A stretch of 64,000 nucleotides of DNA from Hippopus hippopus (lineage: Eukaryota; Mollusca; Bivalvia; Cardiida; Cardiidae), in the NCBI GenBank assembly GCA_946811185.2, contig OX328096.1, forward strand, positions 24,183,881 through 24,247,880, written 5' to 3'. Position 1 is the first letter of the stretch; the number at the start of each line of letters is the position of its first letter. The position numbers were made by a program, and so were the translations under genes. Of this stretch, positions 59,701 to 64,000 are shown piece by piece. The notes beneath the pieces were generated by a model that had not been told where the DNA came from, did not search any database, and was given only the letters and a program-made list of their open reading frames with translations.

Positions 59701-62619
59701 GCAGGATCATTTCTGTGAAGTTTCATCAAATTTGGATGGGTAGTTTCAGAGAAGAAGTAGTTTGAAAAAAAGTTAACGCACGCACGCACAGACGGACGGA
59801 CGCACGCCAAACAGACGGATGGTCGCACGGACAGACGGACGCACGCACGCACGCACGACGGACACCGGGCCATGACATAAGCCCGCTGGCCTTCGGCCAG
59901 TGGAACTAAAAATCTTAGACTTGTCCAAATTCAGAGCAGATGCAGACCACAAATTAAATGTGGATTAAATGATGAGATTTGTACCAAAAGGGACAGAAAA
60001 CACTGTGGGTAAAGGAGAAAATGCTTGTTACCAATATTTTCTCCTTTTCCAGAAAAGTTTTCAAAAGCCTCCTTTCTCACGGTTGTTGAAACTTGGGATT
60101 GTGAGGTATAGGGTTAATATACTTTTTTTCTTCTCATTTATATCTAACATGCTGTATGTACTGGTACCTATTTTAGCTTTAGGTCATTCTCAAAAAGATA
60201 CAGTCATACACGAACAGTAACAGAGTGGTCAATATGTGAAACAGGTTATCATTTGAAGTTGTAATATTCTTATCAGTAAACAGTTTTAAAAATAGACTGA
60301 GCAAGTTTTGGAAAGGGCACCAAAATAAGTTTGAAGCATGGTGTTATACTAAGGGGGAAGAAAAAAGACAGGGAATCAATTGCCAGAATGGATCTACAGA
60401 GGTCTCTGGGTCTAGAGAGATGCTGACGACATAGGAAACCTAAGATACACATTCTATGTTTTGCTAATGAACAGGGAAATAGAAAGGGATGGTACTAACT
60501 GGCTGACAGCTTTCTTTTCCTTTACTGCTACTGCTTTAGCATAGCTCCTACAATGGGATTTGCTTCTACGAAGCAACTTCAACTGATATAGCCCTGTAAA
60601 AAAATACATTACAATGTTTATTGTTGCGAGGTCATCTATTCCTTGGATACATTTAACTCTTTACCAATTGACAAAATTTTATATGTCACTGAACTGAAAG
60701 TAATTGCAGACAACGGGTCCTACTAAATACCACAAAGACACTCTAAGTACCACAAAGACACACAAAGACCCCACAAAGACGTACAAAGACACCACAAAGA
60801 CGCACAAGCGCATTGAAAAAGAAGAAAAAAATAATGTTTGAGTCATTTGCATTAAATGCTAAGTAAAAAAACGTACAAACTCATGGTAACACACAAGTGG
60901 GTACAAGCCTCCGCCGGGTCAGGCGGAGATCTTTCTCTTTCTTCTGTTGATTCAAGAGGGCAGTTGTCAGTTACTGGTGAAAGAATGTGCACTGAATACT
61001 GGTTACCCGATTACAAGAAAAGTTTGGTTGGGTAATTAATGTCCCAATACACCACCTTATCTGTTGACGGGGACTTTAAGCTTTATACAAATGCAAACAT
61101 GCACAAAGCACACGAAGACATAGAAAAAAAAACCCTTTTTTATTGTTTTGACATTCACTTTCATGACAACTGATATTGTAAATAAAATCAATTAACTCTT
61201 TACAACACAAAAATATTTTACACTTGTCTTTCTTGATGTCAAGCTTTTGCAGATGACATATTGTATGTGGTTCAATAAATGGTACAGATTCTATCTAAAC
61301 GTTTCATTATAATTATATTGACATACCTCTCCTTCATTAAGACTTAATTAATTTTTTTTTAAATAATATCGCATTATTCTCTTTCATCTTGAACCGCTGC
61401 AAAATAGTCAAGATATTCTAATTATTTGTCAAACTATTTACCATGTGAATTGATTATGTTTGAACAAATTTTAATGATAATGTTAAGCCCCCATTTCTCT
61501 AAACGCAAGCGTAAACATATAAATTTATATGAATGCATAAAGATGGTTTTGCCGACATACAGGTGTAGTATCTTCATTTTCTGAGCACCTTTTGGTGTCT
61601 TTGTGTGTCTTTGTGGTGTCTTTGTGGTATTTAGGGTATCTTAGTGGTATTTAGTAGGACTACAGACAACAACTTAATGTATCCCATAGGATTATTTCTG
61701 TCCTTACAATGGTAGAAAACATGGTAGGAAAAGGAGAAAATGCTGGTTTATACTAAACCAGTGTTTTCTCCTTTTCCAACAATCTTTCAAAACCTTTTTT
61801 CTTTATGATTCAACACAAAATAAAATGTTCTATTCCCACAAATTTGTCAGCTATATTTATGTTTTCTTTTGCAATTTCTTTTAATTTGGCCAGATCCAAA
61901 ATTTTGCCATTTAGTTTAAATACATTTGTTTTACATTGATTGAGGAAAAATTTCTTGCATCTTATACTAATCTTTCTCAAATCTGCTTCCTGGAAACTAC
62001 ACCAGTATCAGAGTGCCAAACATGTGGTCTCGATTTTGTTATTTGGTAAAGAATTAAGAAATGGATAACTTTATAAAAGTAGATTGTCACAAACAAATAC
62101 AAGTATAATTTTGTTCAAGAATGACAGTGATTATCATTTCAATCACTCCATTTGAAGTTGTCGTCAACTGACAACAATTCAAGCCTTCCAATCATCACAC
62201 AACATATTAAAATTTAGATCAAAGATCAGACTTTTTTCTATGCAGTCTGATCTAAATCTACTGAATTCTATGTACCGCTTATTGACACATTTGACTAATG
62301 GTGAGCAGTGGTCACATCTACCCACTTTTGTGGAATCTTTCCAAAAACATTTTTCAAATTCGTCTCCGCGACATTCAAAATGAAATAACATCGAACCTGC
62401 ACAGAGCTACCACCAAAAAGGGTCAGTGCCCTTCAGCAGGAAATACAGTAGGGAAATATATATGTCATCGAACATGACGAACAAGACTGATGACAGAATG
62501 ATAAGATAAAAATAATGAAATGTAATTTCATCCCTATTTACGGTGATTATTAACAATTCACGGTGAAATAACAGCTAAATCTAAACACCACCTTTCCGTA
62601 CTGATATGGGCGCAGCCAT
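47528..62619 (-). CDS. MRPL1: Mitochondrial ribosomal protein uL1m (MRPL1), 9 coding exons
   Basis: Large-subunit mitoribosomal protein of the uL1 family, part of the L1 stalk in the matrix. Exons on the minus strand, 5' to 3': 62619-62592, 60593-60500, 58063-57883 (or -57880), 56306-56217, 55295-55224, 53780-53651, 52505-52387, 50990-50909, 47766-47528. All are GT-AG and phases join without stops, giving about 344 residues (human protein about 325). Residues 1-40 are basic with LLRRSKSHCRSYAKA, a typical presequence. Family-like blocks follow in order: KFKDALNMHIEAA, HYIDLIKFPHKF...KKFMVFTE (compare LSLPYPF and VAVFTEN in vertebrates), GAHICGGLDLVE (the GGxxL turn), TDFVLATPEIYQKMGKVRS (compare ADFYVAVPEIM), and a C-terminal strand HVKEVSLIAPPSEEI. 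The last 40 or so residues form a Glu/Asp/Ser/Lys-rich tail longer than in vertebrates. Start chosen at the third of three in-frame ATGs (62631, 62625, 62619) because it alone has A at -3 and G at +4 and opens MAAP. Confidence 0.9.
47813..47970 (-). mobile_element. Family A MITE, copy A47 (partial)
   Basis: GAGCTCTTTACCAAACAACA start, ATTGTGGGAAAGGGAGAACA core, then directly TATGGTAAAGGGTAAAG. In MRPL1 intron 8. Confidence 0.65.
48216..48447 (-). mobile_element. Family A MITE, copy A48
   Basis: TTAACTCTTTTCACACAACA to GTGGTAATAGGTTAA; hairpin decayed. A short left-end fragment (GGCTCTTTACCGCATGACAT) precedes it at 48177. Confidence 0.65.
48448..48605 (-). mobile_element. Family A MITE, copy A49 (partial)
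   Basis: GCATTTGCAGGCGATAAATG to GGGGATTGATTAAAT; lacks the outer 40 bp on the left, where it adjoins A48. Confidence 0.58.
48606..48966. other. Unassigned MRPL1 intron 8 sequence
   Basis: Nothing recognised. Confidence 0.5.
48967..49116 (+). mobile_element. Family A MITE, copy A50 (right arm deleted)
   Basis: TTAACCCTTTACCAAACAAT, good hairpin, then a jump to AATAAAGAGTTAA. Its terminal TTAA (49113-49116) is shared with A51. Confidence 0.75.
49113..49310 (-). mobile_element. Family A MITE, copy A51
   Basis: TTAACTAACTATGACAACAT to GATTATGGGTTAA; decayed, joined tail to tail with A50. Confidence 0.68.
49384..50627. mobile_element. Pogo/Tigger-like non-autonomous DNA transposon, 1244 bp
   Basis: Ends CAGTAAAACCTTGATATTTC and complement of ATTATCAAGGTTTTACTG, flanked by TA on both sides (49382-49383 and 50628-50629). 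CAGTARAACCTYGATA ends with a TA duplication are typical of pogo-group Tc1/mariner elements. No transposase frame remains. In MRPL1 intron 8. Confidence 0.78.
50681..50869 (-). mobile_element. Family A MITE, copy A52, 40 bp from MRPL1 exon 8
   Basis: TCAACTCTTTACCAGACAAC to ACATCTGGTAAAG. The final arm is shortened; hairpin nearly intact. Confidence 0.7.
50909..50990 (-). CDS. MRPL1: MRPL1 coding exon 8
   Basis: Encodes MNQNEDELAENFDHIMQHFL and QKKPESF plus one base, matching the (S)xDQIAxNLxAVIxxV helix of the family. Acceptor TTTACAG, donor TTTC|GTAAGT, phase 1. Confidence 0.88.
51097..51331 (+). mobile_element. Family A MITE, copy A53
   Basis: TTAACCCTTTACCACATAAT to CTAGTAAAGAGTTAA; hairpin loop shortened to ATGCGTGTAGCAT. 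Confidence 0.8.
51429..51663 (-). mobile_element. Family A MITE, copy A54
   Basis: TTTAACTACGAAACGACAAA to TGTGTGGTAACGAGAG; hairpin nearly perfect. Confidence 0.75.
51664..51873 (+). mobile_element. Family A MITE, copy A55
   Basis: GAACTCTTTGCCAAACAATC to TCATCTGGTAAAGTTTTAA, adjoining A54; ends decayed. Confidence 0.68.
51898..52126 (+). mobile_element. Family A MITE, copy A56
   Basis: TTAGCCCTTTGCCACAAAAT to TTTGGTAAAGGGTTAA. One of the best preserved hairpins: the stem is perfect from AACATTGTGGG inwards. Confidence 0.85.
52387..52505 (-). CDS. MRPL1: MRPL1 coding exon 7
   Basis: Encodes TVGEDIKAMMEEINSGFSFA and TNTNIIDDFHSKVQIPFGR. Matches the region of mitochondrial L1 where the helix precedes the domain-closing strand. 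Acceptor TTTTCAG, donor CGG|GTAATG. Confidence 0.87.
52643..52848 (-). mobile_element. Family A MITE, copy A57
   Basis: GTAACTCTTATTTAAACAAC start; ends TCAGTGTCATTAACTCTTAA, losing about 25 bp at the junction with A58. Confidence 0.7.
52845..53073 (+). mobile_element. Family A MITE, copy A58
   Basis: TTAACTCTTTACAACACAAT to TTTGGTAAAGAGTTAA, full length. A left-arm fragment in minus orientation follows at 53092-53155. Confidence 0.83.
53190..53613 (-). mobile_element. Family A MITE, copy A59, split by copy A60
   Basis: Outer copy: 53190-53230 (AACTCTTTACAACATGACAT ... GACGAAATT) resumes at about 53459 (GCATTTGCAGAGGACAAAAT) and ends GTGTGGTAAAGCTT. The inner element sits where other copies read AATTTAAAGCATTTGC. 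Confidence 0.78.
53230..53458 (+). mobile_element. Family A MITE, copy A60, nested in A59
   Basis: TTAGCCCTTTACCAAACAAT to TTTGGTACAGAGTAAA. Perfect outer stem. Its edges are slightly decayed TTAA. Confidence 0.82.
53651..53780 (-). CDS. MRPL1: MRPL1 coding exon 6
   Basis: Encodes MVSGKIHKEDIKSTDFVLAT, PEIYQKMGKVRSTLKLKHPS and PQH plus one base. The DFVLATPEI block corresponds to the D-x-x-V-A-(T/V)-P-(D/E) motif of L1. Acceptor ATTTTAG, donor CATA|GTAAGT, phase 1. Confidence 0.9.
53883..54070 (+). mobile_element. Family A MITE, copy A61 (partial)
   Basis: GGTAAAATTTTAATGACCCA start, hairpin mostly lost on the left strand, right end CTGGTGTGATAAA. Confidence 0.65.
54325..54502 (+). mobile_element. 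Family A MITE, copy A62
   Basis: TTTAAACCTTTACCACACAA to CATGTCAAAGAGTTAA, with deletions in both arms. The repeat end immediately left (54300-54327) belongs to family O. Confidence 0.68.
54580..54803 (-). mobile_element. Family A MITE, copy A63 (highly decayed)
   Basis: TTAAATCATTTACTAAACAA start; only ACCAGCATTTTCTCCTTTTC and AATGTTTTCAAAACCCTTTT are well preserved; ends TTGATAAAATATTAA. Confidence 0.58.
55006..55217 (-). mobile_element. Family A MITE, copy A64, abutting the MRPL1 exon 5 donor
   Basis: TCAACTCTTTACCAAACAGG to GAGGTAAAAGGGGTTAA. The hairpin is nearly perfect. The terminal TTAA is 6 bp from the last base of MRPL1 exon 5. Confidence 0.8.
55224..55295 (-). CDS. MRPL1: MRPL1 coding exon 5
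   Basis: Twenty-four codons: SDEKLELAKSLGAHICGGLD then LVER. The G-A-x-x-x-G-G-x-x-L pattern is the recognisable uL1 signature. Acceptor TTTGTAG, donor AGA|GTAAGA. A family A MITE begins 6 bp beyond the exon end. Confidence 0.9.
55512..55580 (-). repeat. Family A end fragment
   Basis: TTTCCTCAAAGTGTTTTCAG to GGAAATGTTTGGTAAAG: outer arm only. Confidence 0.5.
55728..55956 (+). mobile_element. Family A MITE, copy A66
   Basis: TTCACCCTTTACAAAACAAT to TTTGGTAAAGAGTTAA, perfect hairpin. Its terminal TTAA is shared with A67. Confidence 0.85.
55953..56146 (-). mobile_element. Family A MITE, copy A67
   Basis: TTAACTCTTTACTACACTAC to TGTGTAGCAACAGGTTTTA; one hairpin strand deleted. Joined tail to tail with A66. 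Confidence 0.72.
56217..56306 (-). CDS. MRPL1: MRPL1 coding exon 4
   Basis: Thirty codons: TKPMKHYIDLIKFPHKFELE then QEKKFMVFTE. The FPH(K)F and KKFMVFTE blocks match the uL1 core strands. Acceptor TTTCACAG, donor GAG|GTAGAG, phase 0. Confidence 0.9.
56416..56644 (+). mobile_element. Family A MITE, copy A68
   Basis: TTAACCCTTTACCTCACAAT to TTTGGTAAAGAGTTAA. Full length, near-consensus. Confidence 0.86.
56720..57174 (+). mobile_element. Family A MITE, copy A69, outer copy of a nested pair
   Basis: Left part 56720-56889 (CTAACCCATTACCACAC ... GAGCCACATTTAA) continues at 57106 (TTAATTTGTTGTCTGCCAAT) and ends ATGTGGTAAAGAGTTAG. Removing the inner copy restores the consensus order GAGCCACA, TTTAATTTGT, TGTCTGC. 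Confidence 0.88.
56886..57109 (+). mobile_element. Family A MITE, copy A70, inner copy of a nested pair
   Basis: TTAACCCTTTACCAAACAAT to GTTTGGGAAAGGGTTAA with exact TTAA at both edges, inserted at the TTAA in the right arm of A69. Hairpin perfect. Confidence 0.9.
57175..57879. other. Unassigned MRPL1 intron 3 sequence
   Basis: Short palindrome ATGTCACAATTGTGTGACAT near 57250; otherwise nothing recognised. Confidence 0.5.
57883..58063 (-). CDS. MRPL1: MRPL1 coding exon 3
   Basis: Completes Gln from the previous exon, then DQMPWEDRPEGILIMSEHPP and the helix KFKDALNMHIEAAQPALANS. Acceptor CTTGCAG. The donor is either AAA|GTGGTA (end 57883) or GTG|GTATAC (end 57880); both stay in frame and differ by one Val. 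Confidence 0.88.
58139..58372 (-). mobile_element. Family A MITE, copy A71 (decayed)
   Basis: AATTCTTTACCTGATTACAG start, GGGGGTAGAAAATCCTGTTC core, GTGTAGTAAGAAATTT end. Confidence 0.62.
58424..58612 (+). mobile_element. Family A MITE, copy A72
   Basis: ATAACCCTTTACCACACAAC to TTTTGTGAAGATAA; left hairpin strand deleted. Confidence 0.68.
58751..59909 (-). mobile_element. 'AGCTCCACTGGCC' copy (D5), minus strand, carrying a family A insertion
   Basis: Reading on the plus strand: AACAAGAGGGCCATGATGGC (the element's tail) at 58751; family A copy A73 at 58794-59022; unrecognised sequence to about 59460; then GGCATGTAGC complement lines, TTGTTGCCATGGCAACCAGA, a CGCA/CGGA run (59780-59865) and GCTGGCCTTCGGCCAGTGGA at 59884, the complement of the head. 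Confidence 0.65.
58794..59022 (+). mobile_element. Family A MITE, copy A73, inside D5
   Basis: TTTAACCCTTTACCACACAA to ATTTCTTGAAGAGTAAAAT; hairpin decayed. Inserted just after GCTCCACTGGC of the larger repeat. Confidence 0.72.
59910..60117 (-). mobile_element. Family A MITE, copy A74 (outer end lost)
   Basis: Begins ATCTTAGACTTGTCCAAATT at the edge of D5, without the terminal 20 bp, and ends GTGAGGTATAGGGTTAA. This suggests D5 inserted into or deleted the end of this copy. Confidence 0.68.
60118..60499. other. Unassigned MRPL1 intron 2 sequence
   Basis: Nothing recognised. Confidence 0.5.
60500..60593 (-). CDS. MRPL1: MRPL1 coding exon 2, presequence
   Basis: Encodes LYQLKLLRRSKSHCRSYAKA and VAVKEKKAVS. 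Arg/Lys/Ser-rich and free of acidic residues until the KEKK stretch, as expected for a matrix-targeting signal followed by the basic N-terminal linker of uL1m. Acceptor TTTTACAG, donor CCA|GTTAGT. Confidence 0.85.
60653..61925. mobile_element. Family A chimera with two right arms (copy A75), split by a 948-bp transposon
   Basis: 60653-60714 reads TTAACTCTTTACCAATTGAC ... AATTGCAGACAAC; it resumes at 61663-61670 and continues through the hairpin. The far side reads CTTTTAATTTGGCCAGATCC and AAAATTTTGCCATTTAG, again the right-arm end. The hairpin loop is enlarged to GGTTTATACTAAACC, still self-complementary. Confidence 0.72.
60715..61662. mobile_element. 948-bp inverted-repeat transposon with 8-bp duplication (hAT-like)
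   Basis: Ends GGGTCCTACTAAATACCAC and complement of GTGGTATTTAGTAGGACTA share TCCTACTAAATACCAC. Both ends then carry a run of ACCACAAAGACAC-type repeats. CAGACAAC occurs at 60707-60714 and again at 61663-61670 within the disrupted family A copy, so the host site is reconstructed exactly. No coding frame longer than about 60 residues. Confidence 0.85.
62214..62262. repeat. Family C hairpin fragment
   Basis: TAGATCAAAGATCAGACTTT and TGCAGTCTGATCTAAATCTA are inverted. Similar isolated hairpins occur near 10880, 13430, 13690, 18005, 19675, 25028, 29710, 31685, 39385 and 41855. Confidence 0.65.
62592..62619 (-). CDS. MRPL1: MRPL1 coding exon 1
   Basis: Encodes MAAPISVRK plus one base. Two further in-frame ATGs lie upstream at 62625 and 62631 (MKMK extension). 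Donor AAAG|GTGGTG, phase 1. The ATG sits inside AAGATGGCTGC, a YY1-like motif. Confidence 0.8.
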
Positions 62620-62821
62620 CTTCATTTTCATTTGAGGTAAACCACTGAGAGTTCCGAAAGGAAATCTAACTCTAGCCAATCAGGCTTCTCGTAACAAAAT
62701 TGTACGGAAGTGTGCTCGTAGCCATATTGAACTTCCAGAAATAGGTCAGGAACAATTTCTTGGTGAAGAGAGAAGAGAAAATAGATTTCAGAACAGAAGT
62801 AGTCGTTCTGGAAGTTATGAA
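62620..62821. promoter_or_regulatory. MRPL1 upstream region, possible bidirectional promoter
   Basis: AGCCAATCAGG (CCAAT box at 62676-62680) lies about 60 bp from the MRPL1 start. GCCATATT near 62721 and the start-codon motif AAGATGGCTGC resemble YY1 sites. To the right, sequence running to GAAG|GTATAT at 62821 has a donor-like end, so a plus-strand first exon may begin here. Motif-based inference. Confidence 0.4.
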
Positions 62822-64000
62822 GGTATATATTTGAAGAGTTTATATGTTTATCTTAACTCATATTGGAAAAAGATATTCTAGCATTCAACTTAGATAGTAA
62901 TATTGAACGAACACCTGTTTAGTCTTCTCCAACTGCCGAAAATTGCCTATCAGAGCAAACAGCTGATTCTCTGTTCAAAAGTAAAGAGCAGTAAATTTGC
63001 CAATATTTCTTAGGTCTACGACGTAACACTGAACGGTGTATTTATTACTTTACGCTGAATAAACTGTATAAAGAATTTCTCAATATTTGCAGTTTTTGTA
63101 CTGTGGTACCGTGATTGCTTTCAGTGCAGCTTAGTTTCCGTTTATGTTGACAAATGTCAGTGAACTCTTAGTTTATTGCAGGTAACTCTCAATTCAGTAC
63201 AGGTCTTAGTCGGAAGCCTCTCAAGTAAAGAAACACACTACAGCATTCTTATATAATGTTGAGGTGCCCCCATAAGCTATGCTTTGAAATTCAGCCTTCT
63301 GGTGCAAGGTTCTGACAATTTACAGTAGTTTTTGTAACAGACAAGTTTGGTAAATTCGACTTAAGGATACAGCACCTTAATAGGATTCCTGTGAAATCGC
63401 CTTTCATCGTCAAAAAAACTTACGGATTCGGCTAAGACTCTGGTAATCAGTAATTGATCAGCCAATAGACGCTGGTTCCCCGCATCATTTGCGGATTACC
63501 AGAGTCCTAGCCGAATCTGTACGATTTTGGCCATGAAAGGCAATGTTACATGAATCCCATTAGGGTGCCCTATCCTTAAATAGTAGAGTGATTGAAGGTT
63601 TTGGTAACAGGGTAATATCAGTGCTATTTTTACTTTTACCTTTTTTACACCCAATATTTGGCTTCATCATGCTCATTAATTAGCTCTCTGAGCATTGAAG
63701 TAATGTTATTAAATCTGGTTTCTACCTTTTAGGACTGTGGTTTTTTTCCTGAGAAATAAATGAAAGCCAGGTTTTGGGTATGAAAATTGTCATGGTGCAT
63801 TGATACTACATAATTACCTTTTGGCCGAAACTTACAGTCATTAAAATTTTTACTATGTAACTAGGTAAAATTTATCAATCTGGCCTGTTCTAAAAATATC
63901 TGTCACTCATATTCACATAAAGGGGTGCAAAGGTTTACAGAGTGTTTGTTTTAATAAGAGTTCATCCATCAAAAAAGATGGTGAAAATACAAAGAGAATT
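62822..64000. other. Sequence beyond the MRPL1 promoter
   Basis: Apart from the foldback at 63361-63579 nothing is recognised. If a divergent gene starts before 62821, this would be its first intron. Confidence 0.4.
63361..63579. mobile_element. Family M foldback element bounded by TTAA
   Basis: TTAAGGATACAGCACCTTAA and the complement of GGGTGCCCTATCCTTAA begin arms of about 90 bp that include GGATTCGGCTAAGACTCTGG and its complement. Near-complete palindrome of 219 bp with a short loop around 63465. TTAA at both edges. Confidence 0.78.

Noticed and set aside
62179..62391. 70-codon minus-strand frame as a possible MRPL1 exon
   Set aside because: Exons 1 and 2 join in phase without it, it overlaps a family C hairpin, and it has no uL1 similarity.

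Overview
Eukaryotic, AT-rich, intron-rich DNA. The repeat landscape points to a bivalve mollusc: tRNA-derived SINEs ending in CAATCAATC-type tails, 'AGCTCCACTGGCC' and 'ATGCCCCCCTTC' elements carrying GTCC/GTCG runs, and short palindromic elements such as 'GCGTAAAGTGTCGT'. The species cannot be fixed from the sequence alone.

Two complete, convergent, nuclear-encoded mitochondrial genes can be assembled exon by exon with GT-AG junctions and consistent phases. (1) Plus strand, 9480-38283: mitochondrial glutamate dehydrogenase (GLUD1 type), 12 coding exons, 539 residues, with the KGG / TYK / GGAKAG active-site lysines, the GLGNVG dinucleotide fold and the animal-type antenna. (2) Minus strand, 62619-47528: mitochondrial ribosomal protein uL1m (MRPL1), 9 coding exons, about 344 residues, with a basic mitochondrial presequence and an unusually long acidic tail. 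Their 3' ends face each other across about 9.2 kb of repeat-rich intergenic DNA (38284-47527). The MRPL1 start overlaps a YY1-like AAGATGGC motif and faces a CCAAT box, so another gene may begin to the right of 62640.

Layout: 1-9290, upstream DNA with MITEs, one SINE, a 155-bp tandem array and a GC-rich foldback; 9290-38283, GLUD1 with very large introns; 38284-47527, intergenic repeats including a 145-bp tandem array; 47528-62619, MRPL1 with repeat-filled introns; 62620-64000, divergent promoter and one foldback element.

The dominant feature is one short transposon family, called family A here: about 75 full or partial copies, roughly a fifth or more of the window. Each is about 225 bp, flanked by TTAA, with TTAACCCTTTACC-type ends and a near-perfect central hairpin. 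Three copies are nested in other repeats exactly at TTAA sites, which supports a piggyBac-type TTAA duplication. Several hairpins carry matched substitutions in both arms, two copies are reciprocal arm-swapped foldbacks, five neighbouring pairs share a single TTAA, and some copies abut splice sites of both genes. Also found: a 948-bp element with an 8-bp duplication (hAT-like), a pogo-like and a mariner-like non-autonomous element with TA duplications, three SINE types sharing one core with 8 to 13-bp duplications, and several unnamed inverted-repeat elements. No rRNA, functional tRNA, CRISPR or prokaryotic signal was seen.
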